From positions 186,001-250,000 of the forward strand of contig NZ_WQLA01000008.1 in assembly GCF_009755275.1 (NCBI RefSeq): a stretch of DNA of 64,000 bases. The letters run 5' to 3'. The first letter of the stretch is position 1. Every line of letters begins with the position of its first letter. This DNA is from Mucilaginibacter aquatilis (GTDB lineage Bacteria; Bacteroidota; Bacteroidia; Sphingobacteriales; Sphingobacteriaceae). The notes beneath the pieces were generated by a model. It had not been told where the DNA came from. It made no database searches and saw nothing but the letters and a program-made list of their open reading frames with translations. Of the stretch, positions 44,201 to 54,259 are shown piece after piece. A program made the translations under genes and the position numbers.

Positions 44201-45694
44201 TTACATAGGAGTCTCGGCAGTAAGCTGCTTGTTCAAAAGTAATTTCCACTCCTCGTAAATTTCGTCAATCTTGCTTTTAGGTTTAGGTTCAATCACCTGC
44301 AATTTTTCCATGCCCCTAAATGCTTCGGTTGACGATGAAAACATGCCCGCTCCTATACCCGCACCTAAAGCTGCGCCAACACTGCCATTGTTATTATAAA
44401 GCTCGACAGGTACGCCGGTTACGTTTACAAAGGTTTGGGCAAATAAGTCACTTAAAAAAAGGTTGGCTTTACCTGCGCGTATTACTGTAGGATTCATACC
44501 ATTACTGCGCATAATATCCAAACCATAACGGAAAGCACATGCTATGCCCTCTTGCACTGCCCGGAATATATGCGGCTGCTGATGTAAATTCAAATCAATA
44601 TGGTGTAAGTGAACGCCTACCAATTTATTGCAGAGCATACGCTCGGCACCATTACCAAATGGCAGTATACGTAACCCGCTGCTACCCTCTGGCGCCTGTG
44701 CAGCCAGGCTGTTCATTTCTGTATAACTTATGTTGGCACCAAACAGGTTTTTAGCCCACCGGTTTAAGCTGCCTGTTCCATTAATACATAGCAAAACGCC
44801 CATACGCGGCTGTGCCTTGTTGTAGTTAACATGTGCAAATGTGTTCACGCGCGATTGCGGATCATAAGCAAGTTGGTCGCTTACACCATAAATAACACCC
44901 GATGTTCCGGCTGTTGCAGCAACTTCGCCGGGGTTAAGTACGTTTAATGACAAAGCATTATTAGGCTGATCACCAGCTTTATAAGCTACCGGTATACCGG
45001 CTTTAAGTTGCAAAGCAGCAGCTACATCGGCCTTTAGCCCGCCATGATTTGAAAACAAAGGTTTTACCTCCGGTATCAAGTCATCATCAAAACCAAAGAA
45101 GCGCATTACATCTTTGGATAGAGATTCCTCTTTAAAGTCGTAAAAAATTCCTTCCGACAGTGCCGACACCGTAGTAGTTATTTCACCCGTAAGCTTCATG
45201 GCAATAAAATCCCCCGGAAGCATGATCTTATCAATTTGCTCAAAAACCTGCGGCTCATTGTGCTTAACCCAGGCCAGCTTAGCCGCCGTAAAGTTACCGG
45301 GAGAATTTAACAAGTGTGATAAGCTCCGCTCCTCGCCTATAGCTTCAAATGCCTTATCACCAAACTCAATTGCCCTGCTATCACACCAAATGATGCTGTT
45401 GCGTAACACATGTTGATTGCGGTCAACTAATACAAGCCCATGCATTTGATAAGCAATACCAATGGCAGCAATATCCTGCGGGTTGTAATTGCCTTTAGCA
45501 TTACACACCTTAATAGCTTCCTGTGCCTGCTGCCACCACATTTCAGGGTCTTGCTCGGCCCAGCCAATTTGCAAAGAGATAATTGGTGATTCAGTATCAG
45601 GATAATGCGCCGATGAAAGTACTTTTTGTGAACAAGCATCAACCACCGATACCTTAACTGATGATGTCCCTATATCTATACCTAATATTAGCAT
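44201..45694 (-). CDS. xylB: Xylulokinase
   Basis: A 497-residue FGGY-family kinase. The N-terminal LILGIDIGTSSVKVSVVD is the phosphate-binding loop, followed by GWAEQDPEMWWQ, GIAYQMHGLVLVD, SIIWCDSRA, PGDFIAMKLTGE, KAGDQPNNALSLNVL and AATAGTSGVIYG. The C-terminal FGGY signature region is VIRAGKANLFLSDLFAQ followed by GSVGAALGAGIG. It phosphorylates D-xylulose to xylulose-5-phosphate, feeding transketolase. It is the first gene of the xylose operon, about 90 bases from a consensus promoter. Neighbouring xylA fixes the substrate among FGGY kinases. Confidence 0.95.
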   Translation of the reverse strand: MLILGIDIGTSSVKVSVVDACSQKVLSSAHYPDTESPIISLQIGWAEQDPEMWWQQAQEAIKVCNAKGNYNPQDIAAIGIAYQMHGLVLVDRNQHVLRNSIIWCDSRAIEFGDKAFEAIGEERSLSHLLNSPGNFTAAKLAWVKHNEPQVFEQIDKIMLPGDFIAMKLTGEITTTVSALSEGIFYDFKEESLSKDVMRFFGFDDDLIPEVKPLFSNHGGLKADVAAALQLKAGIPVAYKAGDQPNNALSLNVLNPGEVAATAGTSGVIYGVSDQLAYDPQSRVNTFAHVNYNKAQPRMGVLLCINGTGSLNRWAKNLFGANISYTEMNSLAAQAPEGSSGLRILPFGNGAERMLCNKLVGVHLHHIDLNLHQQPHIFRAVQEGIACAFRYGLDIMRSNGMNPTVIRAGKANLFLSDLFAQTFVNVTGVPVELYNNNGSVGAALGAGIGAGMFSSSTEAFRGMEKLQVIEPKPKSKIDEIYEEWKLLLNKQLTAETPM

Positions 45695-45774
45695 TCAGTT
45701 TGCTTGGGTTTTTAACATTGATGGCAATTGGTTTAACTAGCACGCCATACTTAAAATGAGGCGTTTTCAATCTC

Positions 45775-45788
45775 TGCAATCGATTGTC
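45775..45788. promoter_or_regulatory. LacI-type operator at the xylose operon start site
   Basis: TGCAATCGATTGTC contains the palindrome CAATCGATTG (45777-45786), identical in its 10-base core to 4842-4851 near transaldolase. On the minus strand it begins one or two bases downstream of the -7 box, so it covers the predicted transcription start. A bound repressor would block initiation. Confidence 0.65.
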
Positions 45789-45817
45789 AAATATAGTTTG
45801 ATTTTATTATGATGCAA
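45788..45817 (-). promoter_or_regulatory. Promoter of the xylose operon
   Basis: On the minus strand TTG (45817-45815), 19 bases, then TATATTTG (45795-45788). This is an exact match to the Bacteroidetes consensus (TTG at -33, TAnnTTTG at -7, 19-base spacing). Transcription would start near 45783. The rest of the 315-base intergenic region, toward glgX, shows no clear second promoter. Confidence 0.7.
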
Positions 45818-46010
45818 TAGTTAGTGTACAAAAAACACTATATTTTTCCCATAGCTCTCAGACGTCATTATCAACACACCTACATGCCGTGTCAAAGAAA
45901 AATGGCTTATAAAAGTATTAAGTATTCTTTCTTACTCCCTGTACTTGTTAATAGCTATACGCATTTTATCCACTTCTCAAACATTTTTTGTTTAAAATCC
46001 TTGATGAGGT

Positions 46011-48155
46011 ATGAAAACAAACAGTTTCCCAGGTAAACCTTATCCGTTAGGCGCTACCCCTGACAGCAAAGGCGTTAACTTCGCTATATATGCTAGCAAT
46101 GCTACTAAAGTTGAGCTTTGCTTATTTAAAACACCACAAGATGAAGTTGAATTCCTAAAAATAGATTTTACAGAACATTCGCACCATATATGGCATGCTT
46201 ATGTGCCGCATTTAAAGCCGGGCCAGTTATACGGTTATCGCATACATGGCCCATATGAGCCACAGAATGGCTTGCGCTTTAATCCTAATAAATTACTTAT
46301 CGATCCGTACGCAAAAGCTATATCAGGCACTATTGACTGGCATGACTCTCTTTTTGCTTATGATGTTTACAGCGACGAAAAAGACCTCAGCTTCAGTGAA
46401 ACCGACAGTGCTCCATTTATACCGAAAAGCGTTGTTGTAAGTTCGAAGTTTGATTGGGAGGACGACTGTCCACCTGCAACACCTTACCACAGTACAATAA
46501 TTTACGAAACCCACGTAAAAGGCTTCACTAAGCTTCATCCTGAGATTCCCGAAGAAATACGTGGCAGTTACGCAGCATTAGGGCATCCGGTAACTATTGA
46601 GTATTTAAAAAAACTTGGCATAACCGCTATTGAGCTTATGCCTGTGCACCACTTTGTGGCCGACCGTCATTTGGTTGAAAACGGCTTAACCAATTATTGG
46701 GGCTATAACACCATAGGTTACTTTGCACCTGATGCACGCTACGCCAGCGCCGGTAAACAAGGCGAACAGGTAACCGAATTTAAGCAAATGGTTAAGGAGC
46801 TGCATAAAGCAGGTATTGAGGTGATATTAGACGTGGTTTACAACCATACTGCCGAAGGTAATGAGCTTGGCCCTACCCTATCGTTTAAGGGTATTGATAA
46901 CGAGGGCTACTATCGCCTCACCGAAGATAAGCGCCATTACATGGATTACACCGGTACAGGCAACACCCTTAACGCTTACCTGCCAAACGTACTGCGTTTA
47001 ATAATGGATAGCCTGCGCTATTGGATTACTGAGATGCACGTTGATGGTTTCCGTTTCGACCTGGCTTCTACCCTGGCGCGCGAGCTGCATGAGGTAAACC
47101 GCCTGAGTGCCTTTTTTGATATTATTCACCAGGATCCGATTATATCGCAGGTTAAGTTAATTGCAGAGCCTTGGGATGTAGGCGAAGGTGGCTACCAGGT
47201 AGGTAAATTTCCACAAGGCTGGGGCGAGTGGAACGGCAAGTACCGCGATTGCGTGCGCGATTACTGGCGCGGCGAGCATAGTACCCTTGCTGAATTTGCA
47301 TCGAGGTTTACCGGCAGCGCCGATTTATACAAAGACGATTTTAGAAACCCTACTGCAAGTATAAACTTTATTACGGCTCATGATGGCTTTACTCTGAATG
47401 ATTTGGTAAGCTACAACGACAAACATAATGATGCCAATGGTGAAGATAATAAAGACGGGGAAAGCAACAACCGTTCTTGCAACTATGGCGCCGAAGGTCC
47501 CACTGATGATGAAACGATAAACCAAATACGCGAACAGCAGAAACGTAATTTTATCACCACGCTATTCCTATCGCAAGGTGTACCTATGCTGGTAGCAGGC
47601 GATGAAATGAGCCGTACCCAAAACGGTAACAATAACGCTTATTGCCAGGATAACGAAATATCATGGGTTGATTGGTCTAGCGCTGATCAGGAACTTATTG
47701 AATTCACCAGCCAGATGATTCACTTCAGGCGTAAGCACCCTGCTTTTGCCCGCAAGCGCTGGTTTAGAGGTACCCCAATTAAAGGGGTTGAAGATATTGC
47801 CTGGTTTTTACCCGAAGGTGAACAGTTTTCTGACGAACATTGGAATACTGACTTTGCTAAATCATTGGCAGTATTTATAAACGGTCGTGCTCTACGTACA
47901 CGCAACAGCGTTGGTGAAGCAATTATAGATGATGGGTTCTACGTGATTTTTAATGCCCATTGGGAGCCTGTTGAATATAAGTTACCAGGAAGTTTGTACT
48001 CAAAAAACTGGACTAAAATTATTGATACCACCAACCATACCGTTGCTGACGAAGAGACTTATGATGCAGAGTCGAACATAACTGTTAACGGCCGTTCAAT
48101 TGTGGTGCTTCATCACCCGGTAATATATGACCAAAGCTACAATGAATCAAATTAA
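46011..48155 (+). CDS. glgX: Glycogen debranching enzyme GlgX
   Basis: A 714-residue GH13 enzyme. The N-terminal CBM48-like domain (NSFPGKPYPLGATPDSKGVNFAIYAS) precedes the catalytic barrel: IYETHVKGFTKLHPEIPEE, DVVYNHTAEGNELGPTLSF, the nucleophile in HVDGFRFDLASTLAREL, the acid/base in LIAEPWDVGEGGYQVG and FITAHDGFTLNDLVSYNDKHN. GlgX hydrolyses alpha-1,6 branches on phosphorylase limit dextrins, releasing maltooligosaccharides. Overlap with treZ by 29 bases shows co-translation, and its products feed the TreY/TreZ steps encoded next. Confidence 0.94.
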   Translation: MKTNSFPGKPYPLGATPDSKGVNFAIYASNATKVELCLFKTPQDEVEFLKIDFTEHSHHIWHAYVPHLKPGQLYGYRIHGPYEPQNGLRFNPNKLLIDPYAKAISGTIDWHDSLFAYDVYSDEKDLSFSETDSAPFIPKSVVVSSKFDWEDDCPPATPYHSTIIYETHVKGFTKLHPEIPEEIRGSYAALGHPVTIEYLKKLGITAIELMPVHHFVADRHLVENGLTNYWGYNTIGYFAPDARYASAGKQGEQVTEFKQMVKELHKAGIEVILDVVYNHTAEGNELGPTLSFKGIDNEGYYRLTEDKRHYMDYTGTGNTLNAYLPNVLRLIMDSLRYWITEMHVDGFRFDLASTLARELHEVNRLSAFFDIIHQDPIISQVKLIAEPWDVGEGGYQVGKFPQGWGEWNGKYRDCVRDYWRGEHSTLAEFASRFTGSADLYKDDFRNPTASINFITAHDGFTLNDLVSYNDKHNDANGEDNKDGESNNRSCNYGAEGPTDDETINQIREQQKRNFITTLFLSQGVPMLVAGDEMSRTQNGNNNAYCQDNEISWVDWSSADQELIEFTSQMIHFRRKHPAFARKRWFRGTPIKGVEDIAWFLPEGEQFSDEHWNTDFAKSLAVFINGRALRTRNSVGEAIIDDGFYVIFNAHWEPVEYKLPGSLYSKNWTKIIDTTNHTVADEETYDAESNITVNGRSIVVLHHPVIYDQSYNESN

Positions 48156-49965
48156 TACACGCCCGGGAATTAGTATCACTGATAACCGCGCATCGGTATG
48201 GGTGTGGGCGCCGGAAGCTGAAAAGGTATCCCTGAAATTAAATAGCAAATCCCTTGATTTGCAAAAAGCAGAACGGGGCTACTGGCACCTTACAAGCGAT
48301 GAAATAAATACTGGCGACAAGTATAAATTTTCGATTGATGGTGGCGATGAGTTACCCGATCCAGCTTCTTTAAGTCAGCCCGACGGTGTGCATGGCTCAT
48401 CAGAGGTGATTGATTTAAGAGCATTTGCATGGAAGGATGCCAACTGGCAAAATCCGGGGTTGGAAAACTACATCATATATGAGCTTCATACCGGAACCTT
48501 TACATCCGAAGGAGATTTTAGAGGCATTGAAGCCAAGCTTGACCATTTGGTAAGCCTTGGTGTTACAGCTATTGAAATTATGCCTGTTGCTCAATTTCCC
48601 GGCGAGCGCAACTGGGGTTACGACGGGGTTTTCCCTTATGCAGTACAAAACTCGTATGGTGGTGCCAGGGGCTTACAAACACTCGTTGATGCATGCCATG
48701 CTAAAGGCTTAGCAGTTGTACTTGATGTGGTGTACAATCACCTTGGTCCTGAAGGCAATTACTTCAATGGTTATGGGCCTTATTTTACCGAAAAGTATAA
48801 CACGCCATGGGGCAACGCCATCAACTTTGATGATGCCGGATGCGATGCCGTACGTCATTACTTTATTGAAAATGTGCTGATGTGGTTCCGCGATTTTCAT
48901 ATTGATGCCCTGCGGATGGATGCTGTACACGCAATTAAAGACTTTAGCCCTGTGCATATACTGGCAGAAATTAAAAGCAGCGTGGATAGTTTAATGCAGG
49001 AAACAGGCCAAAAACACTATTTGATTGTTGAATGCGATTTGAACGATACGCGTTACATCAACCCCATCAAAAAGGCTGGTTATGGCATGGACAGCCAGTG
49101 GATAGATGAATTTCATCACGCATTGCGTATTACAGCAGGTGGCGAACAAACAGGCTATTACAGCGACTTCAGTGGTATTGATCATTTAGCTAAGGCTTAC
49201 AATGATGCTTACGTTTATGATGGTCAATACTCGCCGCATCGTGATAAGAATTTTGGCAGCAAGGCTACCGAAAATGGTGGAGAGCAGTTTATAGTGTTTT
49301 CACAAAACCATGATCAGGTGGGAAACAGGATGCTTGGTGAACGCAGCAGCGAACTGTTCAGCTTCGAGATGCAAAAGTTAATGGCCGGAGCTGTACTTAC
49401 ATCGCCTTATTTACCTATGTTGTTTATGGGCGAAGAATGGGCCGAGACCAATCGCTTTATGTACTTTGTTAGCCATACTGATCCTGAATTGGCAGAAGCT
49501 GTGCGTAAAGGACGTAAAGAAGAATTTGCGGCGTTTCATGCGCAGGGCGAAGCGCCAGACCCAATGTCGGAGGAAACTTATGAAAATTCCAAGTTGCAGT
49601 GGAATTCATTAAGTAACGACAAGCACAAGCTTATGCTCAATTTTTACCGTGAGCTTATTGCACTTCGTAAAAGCTTACCACCACTAAGTAAATTAAGCCG
49701 AAAAGAAACCAAAGCGGTAGCCGATACAGCAACAAACACGCTAACGCTTACCTGTAAAAATGGAGATAAGACGGCAATAGTATTGATGAACTTTTCTCTT
49801 AACATTCAAACACTATATTTACCAGCTACGTCATCGTCATGGACTAAACAATTTGATTCTGCCGATGTAAAATGGAACGGCCCGCATGCCGCTCCATCAA
49901 GTTTAATTACCGAAGCACCTGTGCAACTTCAACCCGAATCATTTATAATTTATATTAATGAATAA
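48127..49965 (+). CDS. treZ: Malto-oligosyltrehalose trehalohydrolase
   Basis: A 612-residue GH13 enzyme. ATG at 48127 is used; ATG at 48142 is an equally plausible start five residues later. Features: ASVWVWAPEAEKVSLKL (N-terminal beta-sandwich), IYELHTGTFTSEGDF, VAQFPGERNWGYDGVFPYAVQ (TreZ-type), the nucleophile in IDALRMDAVHAIKDFSP, the acid in LIVECDLND, and QNHDQVGNRMLGERSS. It cleaves the alpha-1,4 bond next to the terminal trehalose of maltooligosyl-trehalose, releasing trehalose. It overlaps both glgX and treY, so the three genes form one operon. Confidence 0.95.
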   Translation: MTKATMNQINTRPGISITDNRASVWVWAPEAEKVSLKLNSKSLDLQKAERGYWHLTSDEINTGDKYKFSIDGGDELPDPASLSQPDGVHGSSEVIDLRAFAWKDANWQNPGLENYIIYELHTGTFTSEGDFRGIEAKLDHLVSLGVTAIEIMPVAQFPGERNWGYDGVFPYAVQNSYGGARGLQTLVDACHAKGLAVVLDVVYNHLGPEGNYFNGYGPYFTEKYNTPWGNAINFDDAGCDAVRHYFIENVLMWFRDFHIDALRMDAVHAIKDFSPVHILAEIKSSVDSLMQETGQKHYLIVECDLNDTRYINPIKKAGYGMDSQWIDEFHHALRITAGGEQTGYYSDFSGIDHLAKAYNDAYVYDGQYSPHRDKNFGSKATENGGEQFIVFSQNHDQVGNRMLGERSSELFSFEMQKLMAGAVLTSPYLPMLFMGEEWAETNRFMYFVSHTDPELAEAVRKGRKEEFAAFHAQGEAPDPMSEETYENSKLQWNSLSNDKHKLMLNFYRELIALRKSLPPLSKLSRKETKAVADTATNTLTLTCKNGDKTAIVLMNFSLNIQTLYLPATSSSWTKQFDSADVKWNGPHAAPSSLITEAPVQLQPESFIIYINE

Positions 49966-52900
49966 TCCTGTTGCTACCTACCGTATTCAATTCCATTCGG
50001 AGTTTACGTTTGATGATTTTGAGCGTATTATTCCTTACCTGCAAAAGCTGGGTGTAAGTACAATATATGCCTCCCCTGTGTTTGAGGCGGCTCCGGGTAG
50101 CACGCACGGTTATGATGGCGTGAATCCGCATCGCATCAACCCTGAAGTTGGCACCGAAAAACAGCTAAAAGCAATCACTGGCAAATTAGCACAAAGTAAT
50201 ATTGACTGGTTGCAGGATATTGTTCCTAACCACATGGGTTTTCATCACAATAACCCGTGGTTAATGGATGTACTTGAAAAGGGGAAACTCTCTATGTACG
50301 CATCTTTTTTTGATGCAACATGGACCTCTGCCCTATTCAGGGATGAACCGCTTATGGTTCCATTTTTAGGAAGCAGCTTAAACGAAACTATTGAAAACAA
50401 CGAACTTTTAGTTGCCTATGAACAGCAGCAGGGCCTGGTTTTTAAATATTTTGATAGTTTATATCCGCTAAGCCCTGCTTCCTATGCTAGTATACTGGGC
50501 AACGTTCAAAATACAGAGAATAAATCTTTGCAAAGCCTGGTTAAAGGTATCAATACCCTACCAACTACCGATACAGGCCTGTATGCAATAAGATGGCAGG
50601 GTGTAAAGCAAAAGCTTATTAAGGCCTTCAAAGATGAAGATTTTAAGCAGCACTTTGACCAAAGCATAGTTTTGGTAAACCAAAACCACGATTTGTTGAA
50701 GCAATTAGCAAATACTCAAGCTTACCGATTGTGCAGCTGGCAGGAAACCGACCAAAGTATTAACTTCAGGCGTTTTTTTACGGTGAACAGTCTTATTTGC
50801 TTAAACATTCAAGACAAAGCCGTATTTGACCATTTTCATCAATTTATTAAGCACCAGGTTGAGGCGGGTGTGTTTAAAGGCTTACGCATTGATCATATTG
50901 ACGGACTTTATGACCCTGCTCAATACCTTGAACGCTTAAGAGAACTTGCCGGCGACGACACTTATATAGTCGCTGAAAAAATCCTCGAACACGGCGAAAA
51001 GCTTCCTGAAAGCTGGCCGCTTCAAGGTACATCAGGCTACGATTACCTGGCTGTGTTAAATAATCTGTTTACTAACGCTGGAGCAAAAAAGAGATTTACG
51101 TCTTTTTACAATGACCTTGTTGATAGTGAGAAACCGGTTCATGAGCAAATAAAAACTAAAAAAGCAGCTATTTTATTTGAGCACATGGGTGGCGAGCTGG
51201 ACAATTTGTATCAGCTGTTTAAACGCCTTAAACTTACCGACAGAAAACTGATTGACGGCATTGATGCCGATTTGGTTAAAAAAGCTATTGCGCAACTGCT
51301 TATTCTTTGCCCTGTATACCGCTACTATGGTAATCAACTACCGTTGCAGCCCGATGAGTATGATGCGGTAAAGGCAATATTTACACAGGCCAAAGATGAA
51401 AATGCTAAACTGCGGCCGGCTTTAAATTTGTTGGAAATTGTACTGCTTGAAAAGCCAAAACTTGGCAGTGCAGATTACAACCAACGCGCCTTACAATTTT
51501 ATCAGCGCTTAATGCAGTTCAGCGGCCCGCTAATGGCTAAAGGAGTTGAGGATACATTAATGTATACCTACAACCGCTTTATTGGTCATAACGAGGTTGG
51601 TGATGCGCCGGAAGCGTTTGGTATAAGCACTAAAGAATATCATAAGCTGATGAAGCAGCGTCAACAGCAATGGCCGCTTGCTATTAATGGCACATCAACA
51701 CATGATACAAAACGTGGGGAAGATGTTAGGGCTCGCCTTAACGTGCTTACGGATTTATCAAAAACATGGATTAAAACGGTAAAGCAGTGGCAACAAATAA
51801 ACGCCGATCTTAAAAAAGGTGAGGCACCCGACGTTAATGATGAATACTTCATTTACCAAACACTGGTAGGGGCATACCCAATGCCGGGCCAGCCCGAAGA
51901 TGATTTTACAAACCGGGTGCAAGAGTACCTGACCAAGGCATTACGGGAGGCCAAAACAAACTCAAACTGGGCACAACCTGATGAGGAATATGAAAAGGCA
52001 ACACTAGGCTTTGCTGCACAGCTTTTAAATAAAGAAAGCGACTTTTGGCCTTCATTCGAAGCCTTCCATCAAAAAATTGCTGACTATGGAATTATAAATT
52101 CTTTAGCCCAGGTATTGCTTAAGTTCACAAGTCCGGGTATACCTGATGTTTACCAGGGTACCGATCTATGGGATTTAAGCTTAGTTGACCCTGATAACCG
52201 CCGCCCTGTTGATTACGAGTTAAGAAACCGTTTTCTAACTGAAATTAGTGACAGTGAGGATAACGGAGCTCTAATTAGTAAGCTATGGAATGAACGCTTT
52301 AGCGGACAGATCAAATTGTGGCTTACACAAAAATTATTTACCGAACGCAGGGAAAACGCTGAGGCTTTTGCTAAAGGGAGCTATATTCCGCTGAAGGTGA
52401 AAGGTGCTTACAGCGATTATATCATAGCTTATGCGCGGCGCTATAAGCAAACATGGTATTTAACCATTGCTCCTGTAAATTTACCTGAGCTTTGCCGCGA
52501 CCAGGATCGCAATGCAAATGAATTAAAATGGCGCAATACCCGCGTTATACTACCGGCCGAAGCACCTGCCGAATGGAGTAACATTTTAAATGGCATTGAT
52601 GGAAAAGCTATTGAAAGCAGTATTCGCATTAAAGATGTGTTTAATACCATTCCATTAGCAGTACTCAAACTGCAGCTACCTGAAACAAACAGGGGAGCTG
52701 GTATACTAATGCACATAACTTCATTACCTTCACCATTTGGTGTGGGTGATTTGGGTACAGGCGCCTACAATTTTGCAGATTTTTTAAGCCGTTCAGGACA
52801 AAAATACTGGCAACTGCTTCCATTAAACCCAACCGGTGCGGAGCAGCAGTTTTCGCCCTATAGCTCGGTAAGTAGCATGGCGGGCAACAACCTTTTAATA

Positions 52901-54184
52901 AGTCCGCAGTTGCTTGTTGAAGCAGGTTTGCTTACCTCCAAGGATATTGAAAAATTCACCCTGCCTGTAAATGCCAAAGTTGATTACAATGAGGCCAGTA
53001 ATATAAAAAGTCAGTTGCTGGCTGCGGCATACCGCAACTATACCGAGGGAAACTTTAACAAGCTGGAAAAGCAATATGAACGGTTTTGCAAAAAAGAGGC
53101 TTACTGGCTTGATGATTTTGCCTTGTTTATAGCCTTAAAGCAAAACTTTAATAACGAGCCTTGGTACGAATGGCCGGCAGAACACAGGCAGCGTAAAGCA
53201 ACAGCTATCAAACGCTTTAGCAGTTTGCAGGAGGCTACTATTAACGAAATTAAATGGCAGCAATTTATTTTTGATCGCCAATGGCATGATCTTAAAAGCT
53301 ATTGCAGTCAATTAAACGTTACCCTTTTTGGCGATATACCATTTTATGTAAGCCATGATTCGGTTGATGTTTGGGCTAATATTGATGGCTTTAATTTAGA
53401 TGCCGATGGCCGAATGGCGGGCGTTGCTGGCGTACCTCCGGACTACTTCAATGCCGATGGGCAACTATGGGGAATGCCTGTTTACCGCTGGGACGTGATG
53501 AAAGCCAGAGGTTACGATTGGTGGATAAAACGCCTGAAAAAAAACATGGAGCTTTTTGATCTTATCAGGTTAGATCACTTCCGTGCATTTTCTGCTTATT
53601 GGGAAGTACCCGCCGGTGATGACACTGCCAAAAACGGCAAGTGGAAAACCGGTCCTGGCAATGACTTTTTTAATGCTGTTAAAGATGCCCTAGGTAAGCT
53701 TCCATTTGTTGCTGAGGACTTAGGTGAAATTGATGAACCGGTATTTAAGCTGCGCGATGAGTTTGAAATGCCCGGTATGAAAATTTTGCAGTTTGCGTTC
53801 GGAGACAACGTTGCAGCATCATTATACATACCACATAATTATCAGGAAAACTATCTTGTTTATACAGGTACGCATGATAATAATACCACCGTTGGCTGGT
53901 TTAATGAAGATGTAACCAAAGATGTTAAAAAGCAAATTGAGCAGTATACGGGCCAGTCGGTAAAGTCAAAAAACATACATGATGTTCTGGCACGCCAGGC
54001 TTATGCCTCAACTGCAAAGATTGCAATTTTACCCATGCAGGATGTTATAGGAGCCGATGCGTCTTCACGTATGAACAATCCATCATCTATAAAAAACAAC
54101 TGGATATGGAGACTTACAGAAACCATTGATGAGAGTACTGAAGGAAAGCTGTTAAACTGGGTACGATTATACAACAGAATGTAA
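49958..54184 (+). CDS. treY-malQ: Bifunctional malto-oligosyltrehalose synthase / 4-alpha-glucanotransferase fusion
   Basis: A 1408-residue fusion. Residues 1 to about 908 are TreY: ATYRIQFHSEFTFDDFERI, GSTHGYDGVNPHRINPEVG, DIVPNHMGFHHNN, nucleophile in GLRIDHIDGLYDP, acid in YIVAEKILEHGE, and STHDTKRGEDVRARL. From about 911 to 1408 is a GH77 MalQ: AGILMHITSLPSPFGVGDLG, FSPYSSVSSMAGN, GDIPFYVSHDSVDVW, DLIRLDHFRAF, FVAEDLGEID and YTGTHDNNTTVGWF. TreY isomerises the reducing end of maltooligosaccharides to trehalose; MalQ would rebuild longer chains from short remnants. Both active sites look intact. It overlaps treZ by 8 bases. Confidence 0.95.
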   Translation: MNNPVATYRIQFHSEFTFDDFERIIPYLQKLGVSTIYASPVFEAAPGSTHGYDGVNPHRINPEVGTEKQLKAITGKLAQSNIDWLQDIVPNHMGFHHNNPWLMDVLEKGKLSMYASFFDATWTSALFRDEPLMVPFLGSSLNETIENNELLVAYEQQQGLVFKYFDSLYPLSPASYASILGNVQNTENKSLQSLVKGINTLPTTDTGLYAIRWQGVKQKLIKAFKDEDFKQHFDQSIVLVNQNHDLLKQLANTQAYRLCSWQETDQSINFRRFFTVNSLICLNIQDKAVFDHFHQFIKHQVEAGVFKGLRIDHIDGLYDPAQYLERLRELAGDDTYIVAEKILEHGEKLPESWPLQGTSGYDYLAVLNNLFTNAGAKKRFTSFYNDLVDSEKPVHEQIKTKKAAILFEHMGGELDNLYQLFKRLKLTDRKLIDGIDADLVKKAIAQLLILCPVYRYYGNQLPLQPDEYDAVKAIFTQAKDENAKLRPALNLLEIVLLEKPKLGSADYNQRALQFYQRLMQFSGPLMAKGVEDTLMYTYNRFIGHNEVGDAPEAFGISTKEYHKLMKQRQQQWPLAINGTSTHDTKRGEDVRARLNVLTDLSKTWIKTVKQWQQINADLKKGEAPDVNDEYFIYQTLVGAYPMPGQPEDDFTNRVQEYLTKALREAKTNSNWAQPDEEYEKATLGFAAQLLNKESDFWPSFEAFHQKIADYGIINSLAQVLLKFTSPGIPDVYQGTDLWDLSLVDPDNRRPVDYELRNRFLTEISDSEDNGALISKLWNERFSGQIKLWLTQKLFTERRENAEAFAKGSYIPLKVKGAYSDYIIAYARRYKQTWYLTIAPVNLPELCRDQDRNANELKWRNTRVILPAEAPAEWSNILNGIDGKAIESSIRIKDVFNTIPLAVLKLQLPETNRGAGILMHITSLPSPFGVGDLGTGAYNFADFLSRSGQKYWQLLPLNPTGAEQQFSPYSSVSSMAGNNLLISPQLLVEAGLLTSKDIEKFTLPVNAKVDYNEASNIKSQLLAAAYRNYTEGNFNKLEKQYERFCKKEAYWLDDFALFIALKQNFNNEPWYEWPAEHRQRKATAIKRFSSLQEATINEIKWQQFIFDRQWHDLKSYCSQLNVTLFGDIPFYVSHDSVDVWANIDGFNLDADGRMAGVAGVPPDYFNADGQLWGMPVYRWDVMKARGYDWWIKRLKKNMELFDLIRLDHFRAFSAYWEVPAGDDTAKNGKWKTGPGNDFFNAVKDALGKLPFVAEDLGEIDEPVFKLRDEFEMPGMKILQFAFGDNVAASLYIPHNYQENYLVYTGTHDNNTTVGWFNEDVTKDVKKQIEQYTGQSVKSKNIHDVLARQAYASTAKIAILPMQDVIGADASSRMNNPSSIKNNWIWRLTETIDESTEGKLLNWVRLYNRM

Positions 54185-54212
54185 CAACCACCTTTTCGGC
54201 AACATCTTTTTA

Positions 54213-54247
54213 AACAACACAACCCGCTTGATGCGGGTTTTGTTGTT
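54213..54247. terminator. Bidirectional terminator
   Basis: AACAACACAACCCGC and GCGGGTTTTGTTGTT form a long stem (one mismatch) between the convergent treY-malQ and desaturase genes. Confidence 0.85.
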
Positions 54248-54259
54248 ATATGGAACTTA

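Noticed and set aside
45824..46036. Plus-strand frame of 70 codons overlapping the glgX start
   Set aside because: Starts at a non-ATG codon in the AT-rich intergenic region, has no family likeness, and overlaps the well-supported glgX N-terminus.
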